From Prevotella sp. UBA2755 (lineage in GTDB: Bacteria; Bacteroidota; Bacteroidia; Bacteroidales; Bacteroidaceae): a stretch of DNA of 9,157 bases. Within the stretch, counting starts at the first letter, position 1. The number at the start of each line of letters is the position of its first letter. Positions 1-7,400 of the stretch are shown here, piece after piece. The position numbers were made by a program, and so were the translations under genes. The stretch spans positions 1-9,157 of the forward strand of contig DEJF01000069.1 of assembly GCA_002353225.1 (NCBI GenBank), given 5' to 3'. The notes below the pieces were generated by a model, which worked only from the letters and a program-made list of their open reading frames with translations, was not told where the DNA came from and searched no databases.

Positions 1-1611
1 TCACATATTAATAAGGTGAATAGTCGGGTTCAGGCAACAGTCGATGGCAACCGGGTATACCGTGCACCAGCCTACTATCAGAGTAATACGATGGACATGG
101 CGCACTTCAATCCGTATGCCGTCTTTGCCCAGACGAAGAAGAGTGAAGTCAATACGATAGCCTATAAGGATATGACGGCAATCGACTTCACAGGATATGG
201 TGATGCTGCCTATACGAAGGAACTGGATGGTAAATACTTCTTCCAGCCGTTGTTGGATGATGACGGTCTCACCGACTTCCGTAACATCGACTTGACACGT
301 AACCTGTTGGTATATACGGGTACGGTAGTTCCTGCCAATGCCACTACGGACGGTGTTGTCGCCAGCCGACTGTCAGAACCTGTCTATGCTGAGACCAATG
401 CTGCCTATCGTACGGTGGATGGTAATACACAAAGTGTCTCTGGTCACCAAGTGAGGTTGATAGAAAATACCTATACCACGACAGTAGACCACTTCCTTGT
501 CGACAAGCAGGACTTCAATGCGCCTATCAGATATACGATGGGTGACGGCTATCGGATGTGGTACCAGCGTACGCCAGACCTCTATGTAGGACTGGATAAG
601 GGATGGGAGACTGTCAGTCTGCCGTTCACCGCTGAACTGGTGACCACTCAGCAGAAGGGTGAGATCACTCACTTCTATAGTGGCAGCCGTTCCGTCGACG
701 GTGAGACGAAGGTCGGTCATGAGTACTGGCTCCGTGAGTTCAAGGGAAGAAAGACTGGTGAGACGGGTACTGACCTGTTCACGGCACTCTTCAATTATCC
801 GGAAACTGCAGACGAAGGAAAGATAGTGACGAACACCTTCCTGTGGGATTACTACTACAGTAAGAATGTGCAGAAGGATCTCAATGCAGATACGTATCAG
901 ACCTACTATAGCGAACAGCGTAACCTGGCGGCTTATCCGTTACTTACCAATGGCAAACCTTATATCATAGGATTCCCGGGAACGACGTATTATGAGTTTG
1001 ACCTCAGCGGTGGTTTTATCCCGCAGCATACGGCATCAGAGACTCCTGCCAGACTCGATCAGCAGGTTATCACCTTCGCTTCCAAGCAAGGAGAAACGAT
1101 CCGTGTCAGTGATGAAGAGATTGAGGGTGCAACAACATCGGAGGAGACAGATTATAGTTTCGTGCCTAACTATCTGAGTAAGTCGATAGCCGCTGATGAG
1201 GGCTATCTGATGAATGCTGAGGGCAACCAGTTTGCCAAGACAACAACTCTGACACCTGCCGTTCCGTTCCGTCCGTACTTCAAGAAGGTAGAGACATCAG
1301 GTTCCCGTCAGGCTGCCCGTGCCATCCTCTTCGATGGAGAAGGCTCATCGTTCGCTATCGGTGACGACCGTGACCCATCTGAGGAAGAGATAGGTGGTGG
1401 TCTGCAGTTCTTCACCAAGCGTCGTGTCATTGGAGTCACCTCTACGCTCCGTGAGGCTGCCGATGTCCGCATCTACAGCACGACAGGTAATACCATTGCC
1501 GCCTTCACCGTTCAGCCGGGTGAGACCATCGAGCGCGACATTCCTATCGCTGGTGTCTATATCATCCGTGCCGACAAGGGACGCATCACGAAGAAAGTGG
1601 CATTGAAATAA
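1..1611 (+). CDS. Large cell-surface protein, C-terminal part (5' end outside window), with T9SS/Por-type sorting domain
   Basis: The frame is open from base 1 to the TAA at 1609-1611 (536 residues visible). A GTG at 16 could be called as a start, but codons 1-5 are open too and no signal peptide follows, so this is the tail of a longer gene. The protein is rich in Tyr, Thr, Asp and Gly, typical of an exported beta-rich protein. Around residue 200 lies KGWETVSLPF, followed by a Thr/Gln-rich strand region and HEYWLREFKG, a pattern I recall from the C-terminal part of very large Prevotella/Bacteroides surface proteins. The last ~65 residues (from about 1420) hold VRIYSTTGNTIAAF, then an AGVYIIRADKGRITKKVALK ending, matching the usual V-x-[IV]-Y-[ND/S]-x-x-G ... 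G-[VI]-Y-[IL]-[IV]-[KR] ... K-[KV]-[VI] layout of type IX (Por) C-terminal sorting domains. Export and surface anchoring are inferred. GC is higher here (about 57% at 1441-1500) than in the genes downstream. Exact function is unknown; adhesin-like is a guess. Confidence 0.88.
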   Translation, partial: SHINKVNSRVQATVDGNRVYRAPAYYQSNTMDMAHFNPYAVFAQTKKSEVNTIAYKDMTAIDFTGYGDAAYTKELDGKYFFQPLLDDDGLTDFRNIDLTRNLLVYTGTVVPANATTDGVVASRLSEPVYAETNAAYRTVDGNTQSVSGHQVRLIENTYTTTVDHFLVDKQDFNAPIRYTMGDGYRMWYQRTPDLYVGLDKGWETVSLPFTAELVTTQQKGEITHFYSGSRSVDGETKVGHEYWLREFKGRKTGETGTDLFTALFNYPETADEGKIVTNTFLWDYYYSKNVQKDLNADTYQTYYSEQRNLAAYPLLTNGKPYIIGFPGTTYYEFDLSGGFIPQHTASETPARLDQQVITFASKQGETIRVSDEEIEGATTSEETDYSFVPNYLSKSIAADEGYLMNAEGNQFAKTTTLTPAVPFRPYFKKVETSGSRQAARAILFDGEGSSFAIGDDRDPSEEEIGGGLQFFTKRRVIGVTSTLREAADVRIYSTTGNTIAAFTVQPGETIERDIPIAGVYIIRADKGRITKKVALK

Positions 1612-1631
1612 ATAGAAAAAGTAAAATAGGA

Positions 1632-1663
1632 TTTGGAGTATAACAGATAAAAGTGTATATTTG
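1632..1663 (+). promoter_or_regulatory. Bacteroidetes-type sigma promoter of the three-gene cassette
   Basis: TTTG at 1632-1635 (-33 element) is followed by a 20-bp spacer and TATATTTG at 1656-1663, a full match to the -7 consensus TAnnTTTG. The spacing fits the 19-21 bp known for Bacteroides housekeeping promoters. It lies 64 bp before the ATPase start and after the stop of the upstream surface gene, so it should drive the ATPase and, through short gaps, the two following genes. The predicted transcription start is near 1670, the first base of a tandem repeat. Confidence 0.75.
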
Positions 1664-1669
1664 CATCAT

Positions 1670-1711
1670 GAAAAGTTCGTCACGAAAAGTTCGTCACGAT
1701 AATTCCGTGAT
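1670..1711 (+). repeat. Tandem 14-bp repeat in the cassette leader (two exact copies plus one decayed copy)
   Basis: The 14-mer gaaaagttcgtcac occurs at 1670-1683 and again, directly abutting, at 1684-1697. A third unit in exact 14-bp phase at 1698-1711 (gataattccgtgat) matches 9 of 14 positions. Each junction contains a small dyad such as TTCG-tca-CGAA (1676-1686), and TCACG (1694-1698) can pair with CGTGA (1706-1710). The block begins at the predicted transcription start and ends 15 bp before the ATPase ATG. It could be an operator for a protein that reads tandem sites, or a structured 5' leader. Both are inferences. Confidence 0.8.
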
Positions 1712-1726
1712 AAAAGCAGAAGAAAT

Positions 1727-2869
1727 ATGGCACGACAGAAAAAGAAGAAATTAGAGAATCCCTTTGTCTATCAAGGGTATGAAGGTCCTGATTATTTCTT
1801 TGACCGGGCGGTAGAGACAGAGAATATGCTCTCTGCCTTGAAGAATGGTCGTAATATTACACTGGTTTCTCCACGAAAAATTGGCAAGACAGGATTGATA
1901 CAACACATATTCTATCACATTAACAATCAGTCGAAGGAGGCTATTTGTATCTATGTTGATATCTTTGCTACCAAAAACCTGACAGAATTTGTCGAGACTC
2001 TTGCCAAGGCTGTGGTAGAAGATGCCCTGCAACGTGAGAAGTCCTTTACTGCAAAGGTGATGGATTTCTTCAAGGGGTTGAGACCTACCTTTAGTCCAGA
2101 CCCGATGACGGGTCTGCCAACAGTAACACTCAATGTGGTTTCGGTGCAGACAGAAATGACCCTCAAGAGTCTTTTCTCTCATTTGGAGAACATGGACAAG
2201 CGTGTCATTATTGCCATCGACGAGTTCCAACAAGTGGCATATTATCCTGAGGCTGGTGCTGAGGCGATGCTGAGATCGCATATACAGTTTATGCATCATG
2301 TCAACTTTATATTCTCTGGCAGCAAGATGCACATGATGGAAGAAATGTTTCTTTCTCCTAACAGACCTTTCTACCAGAGTACACAACTCATGACGCTCTT
2401 GCCATTACACGAAGAAATCTACTATGAGCATGCTCGCCGATTCTTTGAGGCAAAGAAGGGAGGAATGTTTCATCAAGAAGTGTTCCAACACTTGTATCAC
2501 TCGTTTGATGGCTATACATGGTTCATACAGGCGGTGTTGAATCGTCTTTATGAGCAGGAGGTGAAGGTTGATGATGATAGTCAGGTTGCTGATGCTATTC
2601 TGTTTCATGTCAATTCGTTGGCTCCTCACTATCAGACAGTTTTCAATTTCCTGACAGACAACCAATGCAGTCTCCTGAAGGCGATAGCACGTGCTGGTTA
2701 TGTGAAACAGCCTCAAAGCGGTGACTTCATCAAGAATTATGGATTACCCAGCAGCAGTAGCGTTAAGTCAGCGCTTCAAACACTGTTGGAGAAAGAATTG
2801 GTATATCAGACCGAGAAAGGCTACGTAGTCTATGACCGTTTCTTTGGAATCTGGTTAAAGCGACTATAG
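1727..2869 (+). CDS. AAA-type ATP-binding protein with C-terminal winged helix (archaeal-type ATPase family, PF01637-like)
   Basis: A complete 380-residue ATPase. After a lysine-rich start (MARQKKKKLE) comes NPFVYQGY, a phenylalanine-rich DRAVE segment and the P-loop SPRKIGKTGL at residues 48-57, in which Ser replaces the first Gly of the classic Walker A. This S-P-R-[RK]-x-G-K-T form is usual in the Bacteroidetes members I know. Walker B is VIIAIDEF at 160-167 (D165, E166), and a likely sensor-1 strand is NFIFSGSK at 193-200. Residues from about 305 to 380 look like a winged-helix domain (helix-rich LLKAIARAG ... SVKSALQTLLEKELV ... GYVVYDRFFGIWL), as in STAND-like signalling ATPases. The family acts as nucleotide switches; the partner and target are unknown. 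The ATG at 1727 follows an A-rich stretch and fits the family's start. It is first in a probable operon (28-bp gap to the next gene) under the promoter at 1632-1663. Family assignment is firm; the role in defence is inferred from neighbours. Confidence 0.92.
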   Translation: MARQKKKKLENPFVYQGYEGPDYFFDRAVETENMLSALKNGRNITLVSPRKIGKTGLIQHIFYHINNQSKEAICIYVDIFATKNLTEFVETLAKAVVEDALQREKSFTAKVMDFFKGLRPTFSPDPMTGLPTVTLNVVSVQTEMTLKSLFSHLENMDKRVIIAIDEFQQVAYYPEAGAEAMLRSHIQFMHHVNFIFSGSKMHMMEEMFLSPNRPFYQSTQLMTLLPLHEEIYYEHARRFFEAKKGGMFHQEVFQHLYHSFDGYTWFIQAVLNRLYEQEVKVDDDSQVADAILFHVNSLAPHYQTVFNFLTDNQCSLLKAIARAGYVKQPQSGDFIKNYGLPSSSSVKSALQTLLEKELVYQTEKGYVVYDRFFGIWLKRL

Positions 2870-2891
2870 TCTAAAAAACATTTGACAAAGT

Positions 2892-2911
2892 AAATATATG
2901 ACACACGATAT
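2892..2911 (+). repeat. Copy 1 of a 20-bp near-identical direct repeat over a start codon
   Basis: Positions 2892-2911 match 4392-4411 at 18 of 20 bases (mismatches at 2897/4397 and 2902/4402). Both copies carry the ATG at the same place, so both proteins start with M-x-H-D. The copies are exactly 1500 bp apart and bracket the RhuM/PLD and Abi genes. This could be a footprint of duplication or insertion, a shared translation-start region, or chance in AT-rich DNA. Confidence 0.55.
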
Positions 2912-3782
2912 AGATTTGCAGAATAGTCAACAGGGTGAGATCATCCTCTACCAGCCAGACGAGACCGTGCGGCTCGATGTCAGGTTGGAGGATGACACTG
3001 TGTGGCTGACGCAAGCACAGATGGCAGAACTGTTCCAGAAAGACCAGTCTGTGATAGCAAGGCATATTGGCAATGTGTTCCGTGAGGGAGAACTTGATGA
3101 AAATAGTAATATGCAAATTTTGCATAATACTCTGTCAAAATATAAGCCGACAAAGATATATAGTCTTGATGTTATTATTTCTGTAGGCTATCGTGTTAAA
3201 AGTAAGAGAGGTATCCAGTTTAGGATTTGGGCAACATCTGTTTTAAGAGATTTTCTTCTTCGTGGATATGCTGCAAGTCAGCGTATTGAGATGCTGAAAG
3301 AAAATGTGGACGAACGTCTTTTTAAACATGAAATAAGGATAGAGGCAATAGAAGAAAAGATAGATTTCTTCGTACGTACGAACCAACCTCCTGTAGAGGG
3401 CGTGCTGTTCGAAGGTCAGATATTCGATGCCTACAAACTGGTGGAGGCCCTCGTCAAGTCGGCGAAACGTGAAATCGTCCTGATAGACAACTACATCGAC
3501 GCATCTGTCTTCGACTTACTCGAGAAACGCGGACAGGGCGTCGATGCCACCATATATACCGAGCATGTAGGCCAGCCACTGCTGCATCTGCAACAACTGA
3601 ACCAGCAGCAGTATCATCGTAGAATAGAGGTCAGGGAGTACGACAGCCGTTTCCACGACCGTTTCCTTATCTTAGACGACCATCTCTACCATTTTGGAGC
3701 ATCCTTCAAGGACTTGGGCAAACGCCTGTTCGCTTTTGAACTGATGGGCATCGACAAGAGCATCATACTGAATCAATTGTAA
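2898..3782 (+). CDS. RhuM-family protein with C-terminal phospholipase D-like domain
   Basis: 294 residues in two parts. Residues ~12-125 match the RhuM ('virulence RhuM', PF13310) domain: VWLTQAQMAELFQ (35-47, helix-turn-helix-like), IARHIGNVFREGEL (53-66), YSLDVIISVGYRVKS (88-102) and QFRIWATSVLRDFLLRGY (107-124). A charged, helical linker (about 128-158) follows. Residues ~160-294 form a PLD-like domain with EGQIFDAYKLV, EIVLIDNYID, and a single H-x-R-x4-D motif (H253, R255, D260) followed by G267-x-S269, i.e. an HKD motif with Arg in place of Lys. PLD enzymes need two such motifs, so a homodimer would be required; nuclease activity is possible but unproven. Members of this family are common in Bacteroidetes and turn up near restriction and toxin genes, but their job is not settled. 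It starts 28 bp after the ATPase and ends 13 bp before the Abi gene. GC swings inside the gene from ~54% (2941-3060) to ~35% (3121-3360) and back to ~52% (3361-3540). Confidence 0.92.
   Translation: MTHDIDLQNSQQGEIILYQPDETVRLDVRLEDDTVWLTQAQMAELFQKDQSVIARHIGNVFREGELDENSNMQILHNTLSKYKPTKIYSLDVIISVGYRVKSKRGIQFRIWATSVLRDFLLRGYAASQRIEMLKENVDERLFKHEIRIEAIEEKIDFFVRTNQPPVEGVLFEGQIFDAYKLVEALVKSAKREIVLIDNYIDASVFDLLEKRGQGVDATIYTEHVGQPLLHLQQLNQQQYHRRIEVREYDSRFHDRFLILDDHLYHFGASFKDLGKRLFAFELMGIDKSIILNQL
3369..3382. repeat. Perfect 14-bp palindrome inside the RhuM/PLD gene at a GC boundary
   Basis: ttcgtacgtacgaa at 3369-3382 equals its own reverse complement. It sits where the local GC jumps from about 35% to about 52% and where the helical linker ends and the PLD-like domain begins (FFVRT in the protein). 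It may be a recombination or recognition site, or simply a coincidence of codons. Confidence 0.6.
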
Positions 3783-3795
3783 CGAAATAACGACG

Positions 3796-4275
3796 ATGAA
3801 ATATAAGGAGTTTGAACATATTATTTCTGATAAACGGATGAGTAAATACGTGCAGGCTTGTGGGGGAAACACTCGCCGAGCAATGACATTATACCGTTAC
3901 AATGTCGAATTATCCCAGATGATGTTTGCCATTATTGCTTATTTTGAGGTCGCTCTGAGAAATTCTATCGACCGGCAACTGATTACAAATCTCGGGAGCG
4001 AATGGCTTCGTGATTCAGTTATGGCAAATGGCGTTTTTACACATCCAGTATTGTTCAAGACAAGAGACATTATTTACCATGCCTATAACAAATTATTGAG
4101 AGATGGTGCATATTCAACACAAGGAATAGCAATCTACACAAACTATATATTAACTGAATACAAGAAAATACTTGTATTGCTTGAATGGATGGACATAAAT
4201 GCAAGGGATTTCCTGTATGGGATAGACCATGTGCAACAGGTTTGTATCAAAATAGACAAATTGAAACCCATATAA
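3796..4275 (+). CDS. Abi-family (abortive infection, AbiD/AbiF-like, PF07751) protein, internally shortened
   Basis: 159 residues. The first ~105 fit the Bacteroidetes Abi family well: RMSKYVQACGGNTRRAMTLY (14-33), YNVELSQMMFAIIAYFEVAL (35-54), RNSIDR (55-60), EWLRDS (69-74) and a helical AYNKLLRDGAY segment. The last ~45, IYTNYILTEYKKILVLLEWM ... DFLYGIDHVQQVCIKIDKL, fit the family's usual C-terminus. What is missing is the stretch that normally lies between them (from memory roughly 60-80 residues), including the RNRxxHHEP-type HEPN motif thought to be the ribonuclease centre. The frame is intact across the join (around residues 105-112), so this is an in-frame loss and not a frameshift. 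The family aborts phage infection through HEPN toxicity; this copy may be inactive, an inhibitor or a partner. The start at 3796 is 13 bp after the RhuM/PLD stop, pointing to co-transcription. GC falls to about 25% at 4141-4200. Confidence 0.87.
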   Translation: MKYKEFEHIISDKRMSKYVQACGGNTRRAMTLYRYNVELSQMMFAIIAYFEVALRNSIDRQLITNLGSEWLRDSVMANGVFTHPVLFKTRDIIYHAYNKLLRDGAYSTQGIAIYTNYILTEYKKILVLLEWMDINARDFLYGIDHVQQVCIKIDKLKPI

Positions 4276-4397
4276 AACAATACCCACCAGCTTGACAAGT
4301 TGTCAGGGGCTGATGGGATTCAACACTGCAAATATAAGCAATTATTTGATATGAACAAAATAACTCCGCAAGGAATTAACATAAAATAACGAAATAG
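4276..4397. other. Intergenic region before the giant surface gene
   Basis: 122 bp without a gene. It holds the hairpin at 4283-4317 and then AT-rich DNA up to the start codon. I see no good promoter: ATTATTTG at 4341-4348 shares only the TTTG half of the -7 consensus and has no TTTG at the right distance upstream. Transcription of the giant gene may come from a weak or regulated promoter here, or by read-through from the cassette. Confidence 0.5.
4283..4317 (+). terminator. Hairpin after the Abi gene, possible terminator of the cassette
   Basis: CCCACCAGC (4283-4291) pairs with GCTGATGGG (4309-4317) with one mismatch. Inside it TGACA (4293-4297) pairs with TGTCA (4301-4305) around a 3-base loop, leaving a small internal bulge. 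It begins 7 bases after the Abi stop. No long U run follows (ATTCAACA comes next), so it is not a classic intrinsic terminator; RNA processing or stabilisation of the mRNA end is also possible. Confidence 0.45.
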
Positions 4398-4411
4398 ATG
4401 ATACACGATAT
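4392..4411 (+). repeat. Copy 2 of the 20-bp near-identical direct repeat over a start codon
   Basis: Partner of 2892-2911 (18 of 20 identical, same position of the ATG). It supports 4398 as the real translation start if the shared sequence is a conserved initiation region. If it is a scar instead, the native start would be the in-frame ATG at 4410. Confidence 0.55.
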
Positions 4412-7400
4412 GAAAAGAATTATAAGATATACCCTCTCCCTCCTGCTCCTGATGTTCGTGGGAGTCGGTCAGGCTTGGGGACAGACTTATAAGTATTACG
4501 CTCTTCATGCAAATGGCAAAGGGTATATGAAACAACGTCTTGCAGCAGTGGCAAATGACGGAACTTTCCGTTATGAAAACGTATATGACGGAAATGGTTA
4601 CTCGATATGGGTATATTCTTCAGAAGGGTATCTCACCAATGACATGTACTATCTCTGTGAGGCTAATGGCACGTTAATTCTTTCTGATAAGCCGTCGACG
4701 AAGTGGAATCTTGTTGACGATGGTGATAAAAAGAGACTACAAAAGCAAGGAACAACTAAGATTGTCGGTTTAAACAGTGGGGGGACTCCAGTCCTTGATG
4801 AGCCAACGAACCTTGCCAACAAATATGCTGTCTGTGAGATGACAGTAGAAGAGAATAACGGTAAGTGGGAAGGTCCAAAGGACGTGTCCTATACGGTGCG
4901 CTCTCCTCAGTTGGTCACTTTCATGCGTGTTTATTATATCCACAACATTACAGCGACAATCCTTAAAGACGATGCCAATAAAACCAATCAGAAGGTTGTC
5001 GATAAAAAAGATTCTCGTATATTCCAGAGACTTAAATTTAAATCAACAACAGATGGCAATCGAGGAACATCATGGGATATTGACGAGACAAATGCCGTCA
5101 TTTACAACAAACAGGCTTCAGGCGATGTGACTGTAAAAGCCACCTACACCCTGACTTCCTGTGACCCCATTGCAGCAAATAATCATCCAGCGGTTGATGT
5201 CGATGTGACACTGAAGATACAACCAGCGGCACTAACTCCAGACCCTGCTAAGAATTACCTTCTTTTCTATACAAAAGAAGCCAACTACCGTTTTCCATAT
5301 GCTACAAATGAAATGAATGAGGGTGATGCGGTAAATCCTCAGGGTAAGAAAGATGTTTTGGCAGATCCCGATATTGCCCCCAACAATCAAATAAGTTGGA
5401 AGGTAGAAGTGGACGCAGAAGGCTTTGTGTCCTTTAAAAACATAGAAACAAATCGCTATGTTTATTATGATGCTTCTGATTTTACACTCGGTAGCAACTA
5501 TGGTGTCGTAAAGATAGGAGACACATCACTGCCCAGTGGTGATAATCGCTACAAATTCCGCATTTATCAACCTGCGAACCATGGTTCCTATGGTGTCTGC
5601 CAGACCATTATTCCTTATGATTTGCAGTTCGTAGTTGGTCGCAGCGATGGTGATAACGGTATCATTAACGATGGCATCTGTTGCGCATGGTACGTTAATA
5701 AAGACCAGAATATTATCAGTCTCGGGAAAGGGAATGGTGACTCTAAATGGAAAATCTATGCCTATGAGGCAGAGAATCGTTTAAAAAGCGATTGGACCCT
5801 CAACGGTCCTAACACAGCGTCGGAAACAGGTACTTATAATTTTACAGCAACGACATTCTACTCTCGTAACATCGTAGGTTCACCTGACAACAACAGAGAC
5901 CTTGAGATAGTAAAAACCTATACCAAGTTACCAGTAAAATACAAGTGGACAGTGACTGGTATCAATAGTTATATTACTACGACAGATAATAGCAGCAATG
6001 GAGATGGTAAACTGGCTGTCGCAGTCAATAGTATGCCTGTTTCCAATACGATAGGCGCAGTGAAATGTGAAGCCTATGTGGATGCTGGAACTTATACCTT
6101 AGAAGTGGATGGAGTTACGCGTGAATTCTCTGTTTCTAAGAAGTTAAGTAGTAATAAAACTGTGACTTTCAACTTGTATCCTTTGTCCATAGTTCCAACC
6201 AGTTTTACTGAGATTTCTTCTTTGTCGGAGATTACCGATGCCTCTGGCTATTATAAGTTGACGGCTGACTGTTCTGATAAAGTTCCTGCTAGTATTACCG
6301 AATTTACAGGTTGGCTTGATGGAGATAACCATACCATTAGCGGACTCTCTGCACCTCTTTTTGCCAAGATGAATGGTGCTGCTGTAGTACGTAACCTGAT
6401 GTTGCAGAATGTCAACATCAGCAGTAGTGGTAAGGTAGGAGCCATCGCCAGTGAGGCAGATGGGAATGCCAGAATATATAATGTCGGAATCTTAAGCGGT
6501 AGTGTTGGAAGTTCTGATGACTATTGTGGTGGCATCGTGGGACTAATCGACGGTAGTGCTCGCGTCATCAATTGCTATAGTTATGCTAACATCACGGGGG
6601 GAAGTGAAAAGGGAGGAATTGTCGGTAATAATAAGAAGACTTCTAAACAAGATGCTATCACAACGATGGTGATGAACTGCATGTTCTATGGAGATATTGC
6701 TGACGAAAATACGATAGCCCCTATCTATGGGGGAACGGAAATTACAAATGCTTCTGGAGGTCTGCCAAACTATAACTTCTACCGTTATAGGTCTCGGTAC
6801 AGTATCCAGAAAAAGATTACAAAATATAATTGTGCGTTGGCGATGGAAGAAAAATTCATCAATCGTTTCGAACGCTATCGCCTGCTTCTGAATAGCAACA
6901 AGAAATTGGCGGCATGGTATATTACAGGCAATGCTAATGATACTGCCATAATAGCCAAGTGGGTATTGGAGACGGCTGACAGAACCATCAGCAATCCGAA
7001 GCCTTATCCGATATTGAAGGCACAAGGCAAATATCCGTCCATTATCAATTATGATGCAGAGCATGCCCCTGACAGCGCTGCCGTAGGGCGATTCAAAGGC
7101 GGAAGAGTAGGTACGTTGGCAGTCACTATCAGCGGCATAGGCGATAATGCATCTTCACTGGCTAAGTTCACGAAGAACCGTACCAGTGTTGACACGACAT
7201 TGGTGATGACAGACAAGGATGAAGACCGCTTCAACTTTAATTACAAGAAAGTGCAACTGCCTTATTTCAACGAGATGGGAGAAGGCAACTGCACCAAGAA
7301 CCGTGTCGTGACAGGTTGGGAAATAACGGGTTTTAAAGGTCGCACAAAGGACACCTTCGACACTGGCGATAAGTGGGGAGCATACAACTTTGCTGACCGT

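Noticed and set aside
16..18. GTG as the start codon of the first gene
   Set aside because: The frame is open upstream to base 1, there is no signal peptide after it, and the sequence reads as the middle of a surface protein.
1670..1697. Start of a CRISPR array
   Set aside because: The two units abut with no spacer and are only 14 bp long, so this is a tandem repeat.
1751..2386. 211-codon open frame on the minus strand
   Set aside because: It is the antisense shadow of the ATPase, whose Walker A and B motifs are clear on the + strand.
2911..2918. TAGATTTG, a match to the -7 promoter consensus
   Set aside because: It lies inside the RhuM/PLD coding region after its start, and the nearest TTTG (2881-2884) leaves a 26-bp spacer, too long for this promoter class.
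2898..4275. Classic toxin-antitoxin pair (RhuM/PLD with Abi)
   Set aside because: Neither protein has the small size or motifs of a known antitoxin; the idea remains open only because the Abi form is shortened.
4341..4348. ATTATTTG as a promoter for the giant gene
   Set aside because: Only the TTTG half matches the consensus and no TTTG lies about 20 bp upstream.
6543..7064. 173-codon open frame on the minus strand
   Set aside because: It lies wholly opposite the giant + strand gene, its translation has no recognisable motif, and the + frame shows GLUG and signal-peptide features.
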